A DNA stretch of 22,031 nucleotides from a virus: IMG/VR virus record IMGVR_UViG_3300046780_000282, positions 1-22,031 of that record; one strand, 5' to 3'. The translations under genes and the position numbers were made by a program. Below the pieces are notes generated by a model that saw only the letters and a program-made list of their open reading frames with translations, did no database searches and was not told the origin of the DNA. Position 1 is the stretch's first letter; each line of letters opens with the position of its first letter. Shown in pieces: positions 1 through 7,770 of this stretch.

Positions 1-2
1 AA

Positions 3-167
3 ATGGTAGAGCGGGCGGCTGAAGCTATCTGCAACAAAGCCGAACGCGTCACACCGCCGGGCACAATCTGGAGGATAAAAAGCGATGAAGCGCAGGAGCG
101 CTATCGTTCACAGGCCCGCGCCGCTCTCGAAGCCGCCCTCACCACCCATGAGACAAAGGAGGGGTGA
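3..167 (+). CDS. small phage protein (54 codons, possibly 5'-truncated)
   Basis: The frame is open from the ATG at position 3 to a TGA at 165-167, giving 54 residues. Because only two bases precede the ATG, the true start may lie outside the window. The product is hydrophilic, with an Arg/Ala-rich helical C-terminal half (YRSQARAALEAALTT). It resembles the small ERAA...RRDARAAL-type hypothetical proteins often seen in alphaproteobacterial phages, but I can assign no function. The GTG of the next gene lies inside its stop region (GTGA overlap at 164-167), so the two are probably translationally coupled. Confidence 0.5.
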   Translation: MVERAAEAICNKAERVTPPGTIWRIKSDEAQERYRSQARAALEAALTTHETKEG

Positions 168-961
168 GTGAAACCGTGATCGACCCGGCCCGCGCCTGCC
201 TATTCATTCCCGACGGCCTCTCGACCTTCAAATCCAACCTTTTTGGCCGGATCGGCAAAACGGTCGGCGGGACGATCCGCGGCGATTTCCGCGCGCTCGC
301 CAAGTTGCCGGATACCGTCACGCCGATCGTAGGTTGCACGCCGGAACTGCGTCCGCTGATCGACGAATGGCGGGCGCGGCGCCGGACCTGGATTTATTGG
401 GACCGTGGCTACGCCCGGCGCGTCTTCGCGACCTGGCTGCCGCGGGGCGAGGCCGGCGGGTATTACCGATGGCATATCGGCCGTTTCCAACTCGGTGCCA
501 TCCGCGGCCTGCCGGCGGACCGCTGGGATGCTCTACAGACGGCAGTGCGGCCATGGCGCAAGGACGGCCGGCATATCGTGGTGGCCTGTCCTACGCCAAC
601 CTATGAGCGGTTTCATCGTATAGAGGGCTGGACGGACCGCACATTGCGGGTGCTTGCCAGGAGCACCGATCGGCAGATCGTGGTCCGGGACAAGGAATCC
701 AAGCGACCGTTGCAGTTCGATCTCGACGGCGCATTGTGTCTCGTCGCTCATGGCAGTAACACGGCCGTGGAGGCGGCAATTCTGGGATGTCCGGTGGTGG
801 TCGATCCGTCGAGCGCGGCCGCGCTTGTCGGCGCAACCAAACTTGAAGCAGTTTCCAACCCGCCGACGCCTGATCGCACGGCATGGCTGCACTCGCTCGC
901 CTATTCGCAATTTACTGAGGCCGAGCTGATCGACGGAACTCTCTGGAGGCTGCTTTCCTGA
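164..961 (+). CDS. phage-encoded glycosyltransferase-like protein
   Basis: A 265-residue protein starting at a GTG preceded by GGAGGG and overlapping the previous stop. It has no signal peptide or membrane segment. The C-terminal third contains AHGSNTAVEAAILGCPVVV (about residues 190-210), which resembles the nucleotide-sugar-side motif of GT-B fold glycosyltransferases and capsule enzymes (H-G-S...EA...G-x-P-V). The N-terminal half has WIYWDRGYARR and GGYYRWHIGRFQ segments that suggest a conserved phage family. It sits directly before the head-tail adaptor in an ATGA-coupled operon. Modification of a virion protein or of host surface sugar are both possible. The fold is an inference from one motif. 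Confidence 0.5.
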   Translation: MSETVIDPARACLFIPDGLSTFKSNLFGRIGKTVGGTIRGDFRALAKLPDTVTPIVGCTPELRPLIDEWRARRRTWIYWDRGYARRVFATWLPRGEAGGYYRWHIGRFQLGAIRGLPADRWDALQTAVRPWRKDGRHIVVACPTPTYERFHRIEGWTDRTLRVLARSTDRQIVVRDKESKRPLQFDLDGALCLVAHGSNTAVEAAILGCPVVVDPSSAAALVGATKLEAVSNPPTPDRTAWLHSLAYSQFTEAELIDGTLWRLLS

Positions 962-1395
962 TGCGTGCCGGGCCGCTCGATCGTCGCATCACTATCCAGC
1001 GCAAAACGGTCTCGCCATCGTCGAGCGGTCAGCCGACCGAGACATGGTCGACGCTGGCAAGCCGGTGGGCCTCGGTGGCGCCTGTGGTCGGAACCGAGCG
1101 TTTCGCCCTGCCGCAGATTTCGGCGACTGAGCAGACCAAATTTCAGGTTCGGTGGACCTCGGATATTTTCGACCTTAGTCCGCTCGATCGGATCGTGTAT
1201 CCAGTCGGATCGACCGACGAAGGTCAAATTTATGATATCGCCGCGGTGCATGAATTCCACCGCCGCGAGGGCCTGATAATCATAGCCATTCGCCGACCCG
1301 ACGTCGCCGCGGTCACTGCCGCTCCGCAGGCTGGCCGCGCATGGGGCGACGCCTGGGCGGATAATTGGGGCGACGCCTGGGGGGCCGCGGCATGA
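961..1395 (+). CDS. phage head-tail adaptor (head closure) protein
   Basis: A 144-residue protein with the family hallmarks of the Phage_H_T_join / SPP1 gp16-like head closure proteins: an N-terminal L-D-R-R-I-T-I-Q segment (residues 6-13), a central W...LASRWASV block and a late GQIYDIAAVHE...RREGLIIIA beta segment. Such proteins form a ring between the portal/adaptor and the tail. The length is slightly above the usual 105-120 residues because of a Trp/Gly/Asp/Ala-rich tail (WGDAWADNWGDAWG). The ATG overlaps the previous stop (ATGA at 958-961 region), and the next gene starts inside its own stop. Confidence 0.85.
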   Translation: MRAGPLDRRITIQRKTVSPSSSGQPTETWSTLASRWASVAPVVGTERFALPQISATEQTKFQVRWTSDIFDLSPLDRIVYPVGSTDEGQIYDIAAVHEFHRREGLIIIAIRRPDVAAVTAAPQAGRAWGDAWADNWGDAWGAAA

Positions 1396-2207
1396 CGGCT
1401 CATACCCTCCAATTCTCGTTCGGTTCATTTTTGGGATCGCCTGTCGCATTCGTCGGCCTTGCGGCCAGCCTCAACGGTGGCGGCGGCGCGTCGCCGACGC
1501 TCTCATTCGTCGCCAAGGCCGAGGGTGGCAGCACGATGTCGGCCGCCGGCGCCTCGATCGGCACCGCCGGCGCGAGCCGCAAGCTTATAATCGGCGTTAC
1601 ATCGATCATCACAACCGTTGAGACTGTCAACGGCGCCCTGACGGTCGGCGGCAGTTCCGCAACAAAAATTGCCGAAGCTAGTTCCGTCGGCGATGGGGGA
1701 GGAACAACGGCGGCCTATGCCGGCCTCTATCATATCGACGTCGCCGCGGGTACGACGGCCACGATCGCGCTGACGGGACCGTCAACGAACCCATTCGATT
1801 GTACGTTTTTCGTCTACAAAGCTGACATCGCCGGCAATTCCGTGGATGCACATACCTCGAAAAGTTTCGGACACGCCTCGCCCGGGTCGAGCCCGCAAGA
1901 CCTGTCCCTCGACGTGCCTGCCGACGGCATCGCGGTTGCTGTGTCCATCTGCTACAATCTCAGCAGCACGGCGTCGATTTCGTGGACCGGCGCGACGCAG
2001 GACTCGACCGAGGACCTGTACGGTTCCGACACGCGTCAGAGCGCGCATTTCATCGACACTACAGGCGCCAGCGGTCCAGCGTTCCGCAAAACGTTCTCGC
2101 CGATCGGCGGCAAGACCGGTCAGCGGCAAGCCATCCGTTGGCGCCGTCCCGTGCGCGGCGCCCTGATCCTGCGCGAATCCCCGTTGATCCTCCCGAGGGC
2201 AGCCTGA
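1392..2207 (+). CDS. beta-rich phage structural protein of unknown role
   Basis: 271 residues from the ATG at 1392, which overlaps the adaptor stop (ATGA). An upstream in-frame ATG at 1365 lies inside the adaptor gene and is less likely. The sequence is rich in Gly, Ala, Ser and Thr with alternating hydrophobic strands (KLIIGVTSI, GLYHIDVAAGTTATIALTG, CTFFVYKAD), as in carbohydrate-binding or virion decoration beta-sandwich domains. A short hydrophobic stretch near the N-terminus (residues 14-27) is not a convincing signal peptide. The last 40 residues are Arg-rich. Its position between adaptor and tail terminator genes implies a virion component, but I do not recognise a named family. Confidence 0.6.
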   Translation: MTAHTLQFSFGSFLGSPVAFVGLAASLNGGGGASPTLSFVAKAEGGSTMSAAGASIGTAGASRKLIIGVTSIITTVETVNGALTVGGSSATKIAEASSVGDGGGTTAAYAGLYHIDVAAGTTATIALTGPSTNPFDCTFFVYKADIAGNSVDAHTSKSFGHASPGSSPQDLSLDVPADGIAVAVSICYNLSSTASISWTGATQDSTEDLYGSDTRQSAHFIDTTGASGPAFRKTFSPIGGKTGQRQAIRWRRPVRGALILRESPLILPRAA

Positions 2208-2902
2208 TGCCAAGCCTTGTCAAACAGTCCACGACGCAACTCGCGCTCAAGTTTTTCTTGACGGATTCGGGCGACCACATTTCCGCCAAGACAGGCGTCA
2301 CGGCGACCGTCACAATTCGCAAGGAGGGCGGCTCGTTCGGCTCGCCGGCCGGATCGGTGACAGAAATCGCCAATGGCTGGTATCAGGTCGCCGCCAACGC
2401 CACGGACACGAACACGCTCGGCGAAATCCTCCTGCATGCGACAGGGACCGGCGCCGACGCGTTTGACGGCGTGGTGGCGATGGTCGTGGCGTTCGATCCG
2501 CAGGCCTCTAACCTCGGCCTGGACGCCGCCGGGGTGCGTTCCGCCGTCGGCTTGGCCAGTGCGAACCTCGATACCCAACTTGCAGCTCTGCCGACTGCCG
2601 CGGGGAACGCTACCGCCGTTTGGGGCGCCGGGACGCGCGTCCTGACCGCGGGTACCAATATCGCGCTTGCGAAAGGAACAGGCGTTACCGGATTCAACGA
2701 CGTCAGTTCGTCCGACGTTCAGACTGCCGCATCCGCCGCGCTCACCGCATTTGGCGCGGCCACAGCCTCATCGATCACAACTCTTTCGGCCAAAATCCCG
2801 GCCGCGCTCGCGAGCGGCCGGATGATCTGCGATATTAAGGCCGTGAACGGCATTGCCGTCGGCGGCAGCGGCACAACGCTCGATCCGTGGGCGCCCGCCT
2901 GA
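2207..2902 (+). CDS. phage beta-domain protein, possible fibre or decoration protein
   Basis: 231 residues from the ATG at 2207 (TGATG overlap with the previous stop). The open frame extends to 1982 but that part overlaps the preceding gene. Residues 1-100 form a beta-domain ending in GWYQVAANATDTNTLGEILLHATGTGAD; this type of domain recurs in phage proteins linked to fibres or baseplates. Residues 105-190 are Ala/Ser/Thr-rich with repeated ASAALTAFGAATASS-like helices. The C-terminus ends in a Gly/Ser-rich strand and DPWAPA. It is coupled to the tail terminator gene. Structural role inferred from context. Confidence 0.6.
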   Translation: MPSLVKQSTTQLALKFFLTDSGDHISAKTGVTATVTIRKEGGSFGSPAGSVTEIANGWYQVAANATDTNTLGEILLHATGTGADAFDGVVAMVVAFDPQASNLGLDAAGVRSAVGLASANLDTQLAALPTAAGNATAVWGAGTRVLTAGTNIALAKGTGVTGFNDVSSSDVQTAASAALTAFGAATASSITTLSAKIPAALASGRMICDIKAVNGIAVGGSGTTLDPWAPA

Positions 2903-3303
2903 TGGTCGCCGACGCTCGCCCCGCGCTACGCGATTTCCTGATGGCCGATGCCAGCATATCCGATGCCGTCGGTGGCGTGCGCATTTATCCTGTGATCCTG
3001 CAGCAAGGGCAGCGGCAACCCTCGCTCGTCTACAACCGCATATCTGACGTGGGCGATTACCACATGCTGGGCCCGTCGGGCCTGGCGCGGCCGCGCTTTC
3101 AGATCGACGCCTATGCGGAGACACAAGACCTTGCCGACACGCTGAATCGGCTCGTGAAAGACAGGCTCGACGGGTTTTCCGGCGACATGGGCAGCGTTAC
3201 GGTGCAAGGCGCGTTTATCGACAGTCTGCGCGACGAATATGAGCAGGACTCGAAACTGTTCCGGGTCTCGACCGACTATATAATCTGGTTCAATGAACGC
3301 TAA
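2902..3303 (+). CDS. tail terminator / tail completion protein (DUF3168-like)
   Basis: 133 residues from the ATG at 2902, overlapping the previous stop. The layout matches the DUF3168 tail-completion family: an N-terminal helix (DARPALRDFLMADASISDAV), a YPVILQQGQRQPSLVYNRISD strand pair, ARPRFQIDAYAET and a C-terminal FRVSTDYIIWF strand. Members cap the tail tube and mediate joining to the head, like lambda gpU. Gene order (adaptor, tail terminator, gp10-like, tail tube) is the standard one. The next gene starts in its TAATG stop junction. Confidence 0.8.
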   Translation: MVADARPALRDFLMADASISDAVGGVRIYPVILQQGQRQPSLVYNRISDVGDYHMLGPSGLARPRFQIDAYAETQDLADTLNRLVKDRLDGFSGDMGSVTVQGAFIDSLRDEYEQDSKLFRVSTDYIIWFNER

Positions 3304-3716
3304 TGCCGCCGTTCCTGACGATCAAAGTGAATGGAGTGCCGCAGGTGCAAGGTGCCTTGGACGGTATTCCAAAGGCTATCCAGGACGACGCCATGGGCGA
3401 CGTGCTTTATGCGGCTGCACAGATCATCGCCGACGCAGCGCGCTCGCGGGTGCGCGTGCGAACCGGCAAGCTGCGCGACAGCATCAAGATCGGTCTCACC
3501 GCCAAAGACGAGACAGTCGAGCGAGGGCAAGGAATTTTCGTCGGCTCGACATCGCCGATCGCCCATATCATCGAATTCGGCGCCTCGCACCGTCCAGCCA
3601 GGCCATACATGCGGCCGGCATATGACGCCGAGGCAACCGCGGCACAGAAAGAAATCCGCGACGGATTTTTGAAGGCGCTCGATGAGGAAGTCGCAAAGAG
3701 GAAGGTTAAATCATGA
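3303..3716 (+). CDS. HK97 gp10-like tail-joining protein
   Basis: 137 residues beginning at the TAATG junction. The central motif RVRTGKLRDSIKIG and the later HIIEFGASHRPARPYMRPAYD segment are the signature of the HK97 gp10 / tail component family. These proteins act at the neck or in tail completion of siphoviruses. The C-terminus is a charged helix (KALDEEVAKRKVKS). The ATG of the tail tube gene lies inside its TGA, so expression is coupled. Confidence 0.85.
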   Translation: MPPFLTIKVNGVPQVQGALDGIPKAIQDDAMGDVLYAAAQIIADAARSRVRVRTGKLRDSIKIGLTAKDETVERGQGIFVGSTSPIAHIIEFGASHRPARPYMRPAYDAEATAAQKEIRDGFLKALDEEVAKRKVKS

Positions 3717-4162
3717 CCACACAGGCGAGAATTGGCTATGGCCGACTGCTGTCCGTCCAGGACGTGACAAGCCCCGACGTTTTCATCACGCTAGGCGAGA
3801 TCACGGCTATCAACGGACCGAATTTCGCGGCCGACGCCGTGGACGTGACTCATATGCAGAGCACGGACGGGTTCCGCGAATTCATCCCCGGCCTACGCGA
3901 TGCCGGCGAGTTTTCGGGTGACGTTAACTACAACCCGACCGATAGCGGCATGATTGCGTTTCTCGAAACGATCGGGACCAAGCGAACTTTCAAGATCGTG
4001 GAGCGCAGTGCCACGTCGCCGGCGCCATCCGTGACGTGCGACGGCATCGTGACGGCGTTCAAGGTGACCGGCGCGGTTGCCGACAAAATGCAAGCAGCGT
4101 TCACGATCAAGTTGAGCGGCTCGCCGGTCATGGACGGCGTGACGTTCCCGGCGCAGCTCTGA
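3713..4162 (+). CDS. major tail tube protein
   Basis: 149 residues. The sequence fits the lambda gpV-like tail tube family: FITLGEITAINGPNFAADAVDVTHMQSTDGFREFIPGLRDAGEFSGDVNYNP is the typical N-terminal half (quoted here only by its landmarks, residues 26-78), followed by an immunoglobulin-free C-terminal strand set ending at SPVMDGVTFPAQL. It would polymerise into the tail tube around the tape measure protein. Start overlaps the previous stop (ATGA). A 28-base gap with a GAGGGG Shine-Dalgarno leads to the chaperone gene. Confidence 0.85.
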   Translation: MTTQARIGYGRLLSVQDVTSPDVFITLGEITAINGPNFAADAVDVTHMQSTDGFREFIPGLRDAGEFSGDVNYNPTDSGMIAFLETIGTKRTFKIVERSATSPAPSVTCDGIVTAFKVTGAVADKMQAAFTIKLSGSPVMDGVTFPAQL

Positions 4163-4190
4163 CGCGGCGTAATTTCGAGGGGTTCAATCC

Positions 4191-4562
4191 ATGCTGGGTG
4201 ATTTCGGATTTGAGGCCGGCGGCAAGCGATACACGCTCTGTTATTCCGTGAATGCGCTGATCGAGGCGGAACTGTCGCTCGGGATGGGCGTCGCCGACAT
4301 CGGCGCCATGTTCGCGCAGGACGTGCGCCTTGCGCCATTGCGGACGCTGTTCCGCTGCGGTCTTGTCGAGCACCATCCGGAGGTGACAGACGTCGAGGCT
4401 GGCCGCATGATGACGGCGCTCGGCATTGCCGAATCCGCCGCGCTCGTAGGCCGCGCGTTCGCCGCCGCGTTCCCAACGGCTGCTGCGGCAGAACCGGCCG
4501 GCGGTGAACGCCCTTTGGACGGCGGGAGTGGCTCGACGATTACCGGGCGTGGGTTGAATTAG
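4191..4562 (+). CDS. tail assembly chaperone, short form (GTA gp10-like)
   Basis: 123 residues from an ATG with GAGGGG 9 bases upstream. The core (residues 1-95: GGKRYTLCYSVNALIEAELSLG...LRTLFRCGLVEHHPEV...AGRMMTALGI) matches the GTA gp10-like proteins found between tail tube and tape measure genes. This is the slot of lambda gpG, which keeps the tape measure soluble. The last ~25 residues are Gly/Ser-rich and unlike a folded domain. Codons 107-109 contain C CCT TTG, a canonical -1 slippery heptamer, so part of the ribosomes probably make a longer product (next entry). Confidence 0.75.
   Translation: MLGDFGFEAGGKRYTLCYSVNALIEAELSLGMGVADIGAMFAQDVRLAPLRTLFRCGLVEHHPEVTDVEAGRMMTALGIAESAALVGRAFAAAFPTAAAAEPAGGERPLDGGSGSTITGRGLN
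4511..4517 (+). other. -1 ribosomal frameshift slippery heptamer C CCT TTG
   Basis: The heptamer fits the X XXY YYZ rule exactly in the zero frame (cgC CCT TTG). After slipping, codons read CCC TTT GGA, entering the frame that encodes the second chaperone domain. The -1 frame is closed by a TGA only four bases upstream, so this is essentially the only place to enter it. No strong downstream hairpin is obvious to the eye. Confidence 0.65.
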
Positions 4563-4834
4563 GCCTGCAGGCTGGCGAATTCTGGCGTCTGACGCCGCGG
4601 GTTATCCTAGCCACGGTCGAGGCATGCGGCCGGCGACTGGAGCGCGAGCATAATCATCGCGCGTGGCTGGCGTGGCACATGGCGGCGTTGCAGCGAACGC
4701 AGAAGATGCCGCCGCTCGATAGTCTGACGTCGCGCGCCGATCGCAAGCCGCAATCGAAAGAGGAATTTTGGGCACGCATGGCGGCGATTACGGTTATGAA
4801 CGGCGGCCGGATTAACGGCCGAAAGGTGAACTGA
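4517..4834 (+). CDS. second tail assembly chaperone domain, probably made by -1 frameshift
   Basis: A 105-codon frame, -1 relative to the preceding gene, open from 4508 to the TGA at 4832-4834. It has no ATG until 4679. The translation carries EFWRLTPRVI (extension residues 21-30) and HNHRAWLAWHMAALQR (45-60), characteristic of the phage tail assembly chaperone found before tape measure genes in alphaproteobacterial phages and gene transfer agents. The frame begins immediately after a TGA at 4505-4507 and just before the slippery site at 4511-4517. A -1 shift there would yield a 214-residue fusion (109 + 105), the gpG-T arrangement of lambda. Initiation at a non-ATG codon is the alternative. 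The stop overlaps the tape measure ATG. Confidence 0.7.
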   Translation, partial: GRREWLDDYRAWVELGLQAGEFWRLTPRVILATVEACGRRLEREHNHRAWLAWHMAALQRTQKMPPLDSLTSRADRKPQSKEEFWARMAAITVMNGGRINGRKVN

Positions 4835-6666
4835 TGGCGAATTCAATCGGTGCAGTCCGGGTTGATCTCGTCGCCGATCCGTCCGGGATCAAGGACGGCA
4901 TCGCGCAGGCGTCGTCGGCGTTGGCTGGTCTCGGGATTTCGTCGGTCGCCATCGGCAACATAATTTCGAAGGCGTTCACGGACGCGCTCGCCGCGGTCAA
5001 AGACGCGGTTAAAGACGCCCTGGAGAGAGTCGAGGCGTTCAGCAACATCGCCGACAAGCTGAAAATCAAGCCGGGGGATTTCTCAACTGCGCTCGCCGGC
5101 ACATTTGACGATGTCAAGGATTTTAACGATCTGCTCGACGGCCTTAAGGGCAAGATCGCGGAAGCCGTCGAAAAGCCGATGTCGCAAGCCGCGATATCGT
5201 TTCAGACATTAGGCGTTCAGACCAAGGACGCAACCGGCAAGACGCGAGACCTGTATAACGTTTTCGTGGACACCGCCGCGGCGATCGCCGCGTCAAAAGA
5301 TGGATTCTCGAAAACCGCTCTGGCCGTGGACGTGTTTGGCGAGAACGCCAAAGACGCGATGGACAAAATCAAGGAGCTCGGCGCCAAGGGCGGCATTCAG
5401 GACGCGATCGACGAGTCGAAGGAATTCGGGACGTATCTCAGCACCGAAGGTCTGCGCGCCGCAAAAGTATATTCCGACGCAAACGACAGTCTGACCAAGA
5501 GTTGGAAAGGCATAAGCGACACGATCACCGATGCATTCTTGCCGGTCGTTGCCGAGATTCAGAAGGCCTACGCCGCAAACGTCGAATGGATAGCGAAGAA
5601 TATTCAGTCGCTCCGCGATTATGGCCACGCGTGGGGAGAGGTTTTCCAGGCTTTGGACCTGGCCAATACGTCGATGAAAGCAATCATGACGACCGGGATT
5701 GCGATTGGCGCCGTGTTTTCCACGCTGGCGACGCTCATTGCCGCACCGATCGCTGCGCTCATTCAGTTGTCGCAAGGTGATTTTTCAGGTGCGCTGGAGA
5801 CCTTGAGCAAGGGCTGGCGCGATCTCAGCGGTGAGGTGTCTGACACGTCGAAGAAAATCACCGATCTGTGGACGGCCGCCAAAGGCGCGATGGACGACGC
5901 GTCCAAGACCGACACGGCGGTTGCCGGCATTCAGCGCGTGCGCGTGAGCGTCGATGACCTCAAGAAATCCATGGCCGACGCCAAGAAGGCCGCCAAGGAC
6001 GTGCTGCAGGAGGTGCTCCAATCGCCGTGGAGCACGCTATCGGACAAGATCACCGCGCTAAATGTGGCATTCGACAATGGTGCTTTGCGTCTCACCGAAT
6101 ACCAAAAGAAGCTTGTCGAGGTAAAAGACCAAGCACTCAAGCCGGTGTATGACGCATTCGAGACGTTTTTCGTATCGGTGCTCGACGGCTCGACGAAGAT
6201 ATCCGACGCCCTCAAAACGCTCACCAAGGCGCTGGAAGACCTCGCCCTTAAGGCCATATTCAAGGAGCTATTCGGCGGCCTGTTCTCTAGCGCGGCAGGC
6301 GGCGGCGGCGGGCTCCTTAGCAGTTTGTTCAGCGGTCTGAGCGGTATGCCGAAGGCGGCCAGCGGCCTTAATTTCATGGTCGGCGGCGCCGGCGCGGTAG
6401 ATAGCCAGGTCGTGGCGTTCCGCGCCTCGCCGGGCGAACGCGTGGCCGTGGGCGACGATGTCGGTCCGGTATCCAGCGGCAGCGGCGGGCAACCTAACGT
6501 GATCGTGAACAACTACACCGACGCGCAAGTGTCGACTCGCCAGAATCCGAACGGTGACCTTGAGTTGACGGTGCGCCAGATCGTCAACGATCAGCTCTCC
6601 CGGCAGGGCGGCCGCGACGCGATGTCGTCCACCTACGGGCTGCGGCCGAAAATCCGATCGAGGTGA
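4834..6666 (+). CDS. tail length tape measure protein
   Basis: 610 residues, starting at the ATG that overlaps the chaperone stop. N-terminus IGAVRVDLVADPSGIKDGIAQ is the usual tape measure opening, followed by long Ala/Lys/Asp-rich amphipathic helices (residues 45-270). A hydrophobic segment at about 280-312 (TTGIAIGAVFSTLATLIAAPI) could insert in the host membrane. The C-terminal third carries a lambda-type tape measure C-terminal domain with SDALKTLTKALEDLALKAIFKE, a Gly-rich turn and SPGERVAVGDD. It sets tail length. It is short for the class, implying a short tail of roughly 90 nm if the usual 0.15 nm per residue holds (inference). Confidence 0.85.
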   Translation: MANSIGAVRVDLVADPSGIKDGIAQASSALAGLGISSVAIGNIISKAFTDALAAVKDAVKDALERVEAFSNIADKLKIKPGDFSTALAGTFDDVKDFNDLLDGLKGKIAEAVEKPMSQAAISFQTLGVQTKDATGKTRDLYNVFVDTAAAIAASKDGFSKTALAVDVFGENAKDAMDKIKELGAKGGIQDAIDESKEFGTYLSTEGLRAAKVYSDANDSLTKSWKGISDTITDAFLPVVAEIQKAYAANVEWIAKNIQSLRDYGHAWGEVFQALDLANTSMKAIMTTGIAIGAVFSTLATLIAAPIAALIQLSQGDFSGALETLSKGWRDLSGEVSDTSKKITDLWTAAKGAMDDASKTDTAVAGIQRVRVSVDDLKKSMADAKKAAKDVLQEVLQSPWSTLSDKITALNVAFDNGALRLTEYQKKLVEVKDQALKPVYDAFETFFVSVLDGSTKISDALKTLTKALEDLALKAIFKELFGGLFSSAAGGGGGLLSSLFSGLSGMPKAASGLNFMVGGAGAVDSQVVAFRASPGERVAVGDDVGPVSSGSGGQPNVIVNNYTDAQVSTRQNPNGDLELTVRQIVNDQLSRQGGRDAMSSTYGLRPKIRSR

Positions 6667-6670
6667 CCCA

Positions 6671-7039
6671 ATGACGACATGGCCAGACACTCTGCCGAGC
6701 AATCCTCTAATTGCCGGGCTGCAATATCAACCGGCATCGAATGCGACTGCGATCCCGGTTGAGGCCGGCGAATTGCTCACGCGTCGGCGTTTCACAGGCG
6801 AGATGGCGCAGATTTCAGCGGTCATGACACTCACCACGGCGCAAGCGCAGGATTTGCTCAGTTTCTACCGGGACACGCTCGGCGAGGTCGATACGTTCGA
6901 TTGGACCGATCCGCTATCTGGCGACACCGTCGAGATGATATTTAATGGCGCGCCGTCCTTTCAGCCGATCAGCACGACGCACTGGAACGCAGCGTTTACG
7001 CTCTTTACCAAGCCTGTCATGGACGTCAGTTCACCATGA
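6671..7039 (+). CDS. minor tail protein, distal tail
   Basis: 122 residues, 4 bases after the tape measure stop. TTWPDTLPSNPLIAGLQYQ at the N-terminus and the FDWTDPLSGDTVEMIFNGAP block (residues 76-95) are typical of a phage minor tail protein that follows the tape measure, in the position of lambda gpM. Predicted all-beta. Its TGA overlaps the next ATG (ATGA at 7036-7039). Confidence 0.7.
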   Translation: MTTWPDTLPSNPLIAGLQYQPASNATAIPVEAGELLTRRRFTGEMAQISAVMTLTTAQAQDLLSFYRDTLGEVDTFDWTDPLSGDTVEMIFNGAPSFQPISTTHWNAAFTLFTKPVMDVSSP

Positions 7040-7512
7040 CAAGCGCGCTCACCTCGGAAACTGCAACCGAGCAGGCGTTAGCGCAGCACGCCGACGAAGT
7101 ATTTCTAGTGCTGCTGACGATCGCTCACGAGACGCTCGCCGATCCGTTCCGGTTCGTGCGCAACCGGGTCCGCGTGACGAGCCGCGGCAACGAATTCCTC
7201 GCGTCTCATTTCGAGATCGAATTACCGAATGACGGCGCCGATGTGCCACAAGCGCGAATCACGGTGGCCAATGTGGATCGCCGTATCGGCCAGACCCTGC
7301 AGGCGATCGTCACGCCGCCGTCGGTCACGATCGAGCTGGTGTTAGGCTCGACGCCCGACACCGTCGAGCGGTCATGGTCGCAGTTCCAGCTCACCGAGGT
7401 GACATGGGATGCGCTCACCGTCCAGGGGACGTTGACGAGGATCGCCTATTGGGATGAGCCGTGGCCTTATATCCGTGTCACGCCGAGCAGGTTCCCGGGG
7501 CTATTCCCTTAA
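7036..7512 (+). CDS. DUF1833-type minor tail protein
   Basis: 158 residues. EVFLVLLTIAHETLADPFRFV (about residues 20-40 of the protein), TSRGNEFLASHFEIELP and RITVANVDRRI match the DUF1833 phage family, located at the position of lambda gpL between gpM- and gpK-like proteins. It probably belongs to the tail tip complex. Note that the end of this gene overlaps by four bases the stop of a reverse-strand gene (7509-7739). Confidence 0.75.
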   Translation: MTSALTSETATEQALAQHADEVFLVLLTIAHETLADPFRFVRNRVRVTSRGNEFLASHFEIELPNDGADVPQARITVANVDRRIGQTLQAIVTPPSVTIELVLGSTPDTVERSWSQFQLTEVTWDALTVQGTLTRIAYWDEPWPYIRVTPSRFPGLFP

Positions 7513-7739
7513 GACCGCGCAATTCGCGCCATGCCGCCGAGGACAAGCCCGACGACAGCCCATGCGAGGACAACCGCCACGATCATCGGCAGGCTCTGCT
7601 CAAGTGCCTGCTTATTGGCGATATAATCGCCTCCCATCTGCGGGATAAGCTTTGACGCCGGCACGGCGAGCATTGCCATGCAGGCGAGGCTCCAAATCCA
7701 GAAACAACCGCGAAAAAACAGACCTACAATGCGTCCCAT
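7509..7739 (-). CDS. small two-helix membrane protein on the reverse strand inside the tail operon
   Basis: 76 residues from an ATG preceded by GGAG at 8 bases. Two hydrophobic segments, residues 6-29 (GLFFRGCFWIWSLACMAMLAVP) and 50-70 (LPMIVAVVLAWAVVGLVLGG), flank a short polar loop; a basic residue pattern at both ends suits an inner-membrane hairpin protein. It points against the surrounding tail genes and has its own promoter, TTGTCA-N17-TATGTT, with a 17-bp operator starting in the -10 box. This looks like cargo expressed apart from the tail operon. Function unknown; membrane exclusion is a possibility only. Confidence 0.7.
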   Translation of the reverse strand: MGRIVGLFFRGCFWIWSLACMAMLAVPASKLIPQMGGDYIANKQALEQSLPMIVAVVLAWAVVGLVLGGMARIARS

Positions 7740-7753
7740 GGTTCACTCTCCAC

Positions 7754-7770
7754 GTTGCGATAGCCGCAAC
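7754..7770. promoter_or_regulatory. 17-bp operator GTTGCGATAGCCGCAAC
   Basis: Inverted repeat with half sites GTTGCGA and (reverse complement of CCGCAAC) GTTGCGG around a 3-base centre. It belongs to the family also found at 8380, 17840, 17890, 19077 and 19206. It overlaps the -10 box of the minus-strand promoter and lies 9 bases before the proposed start of the NlpC/P60 gene. Confidence 0.7.
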
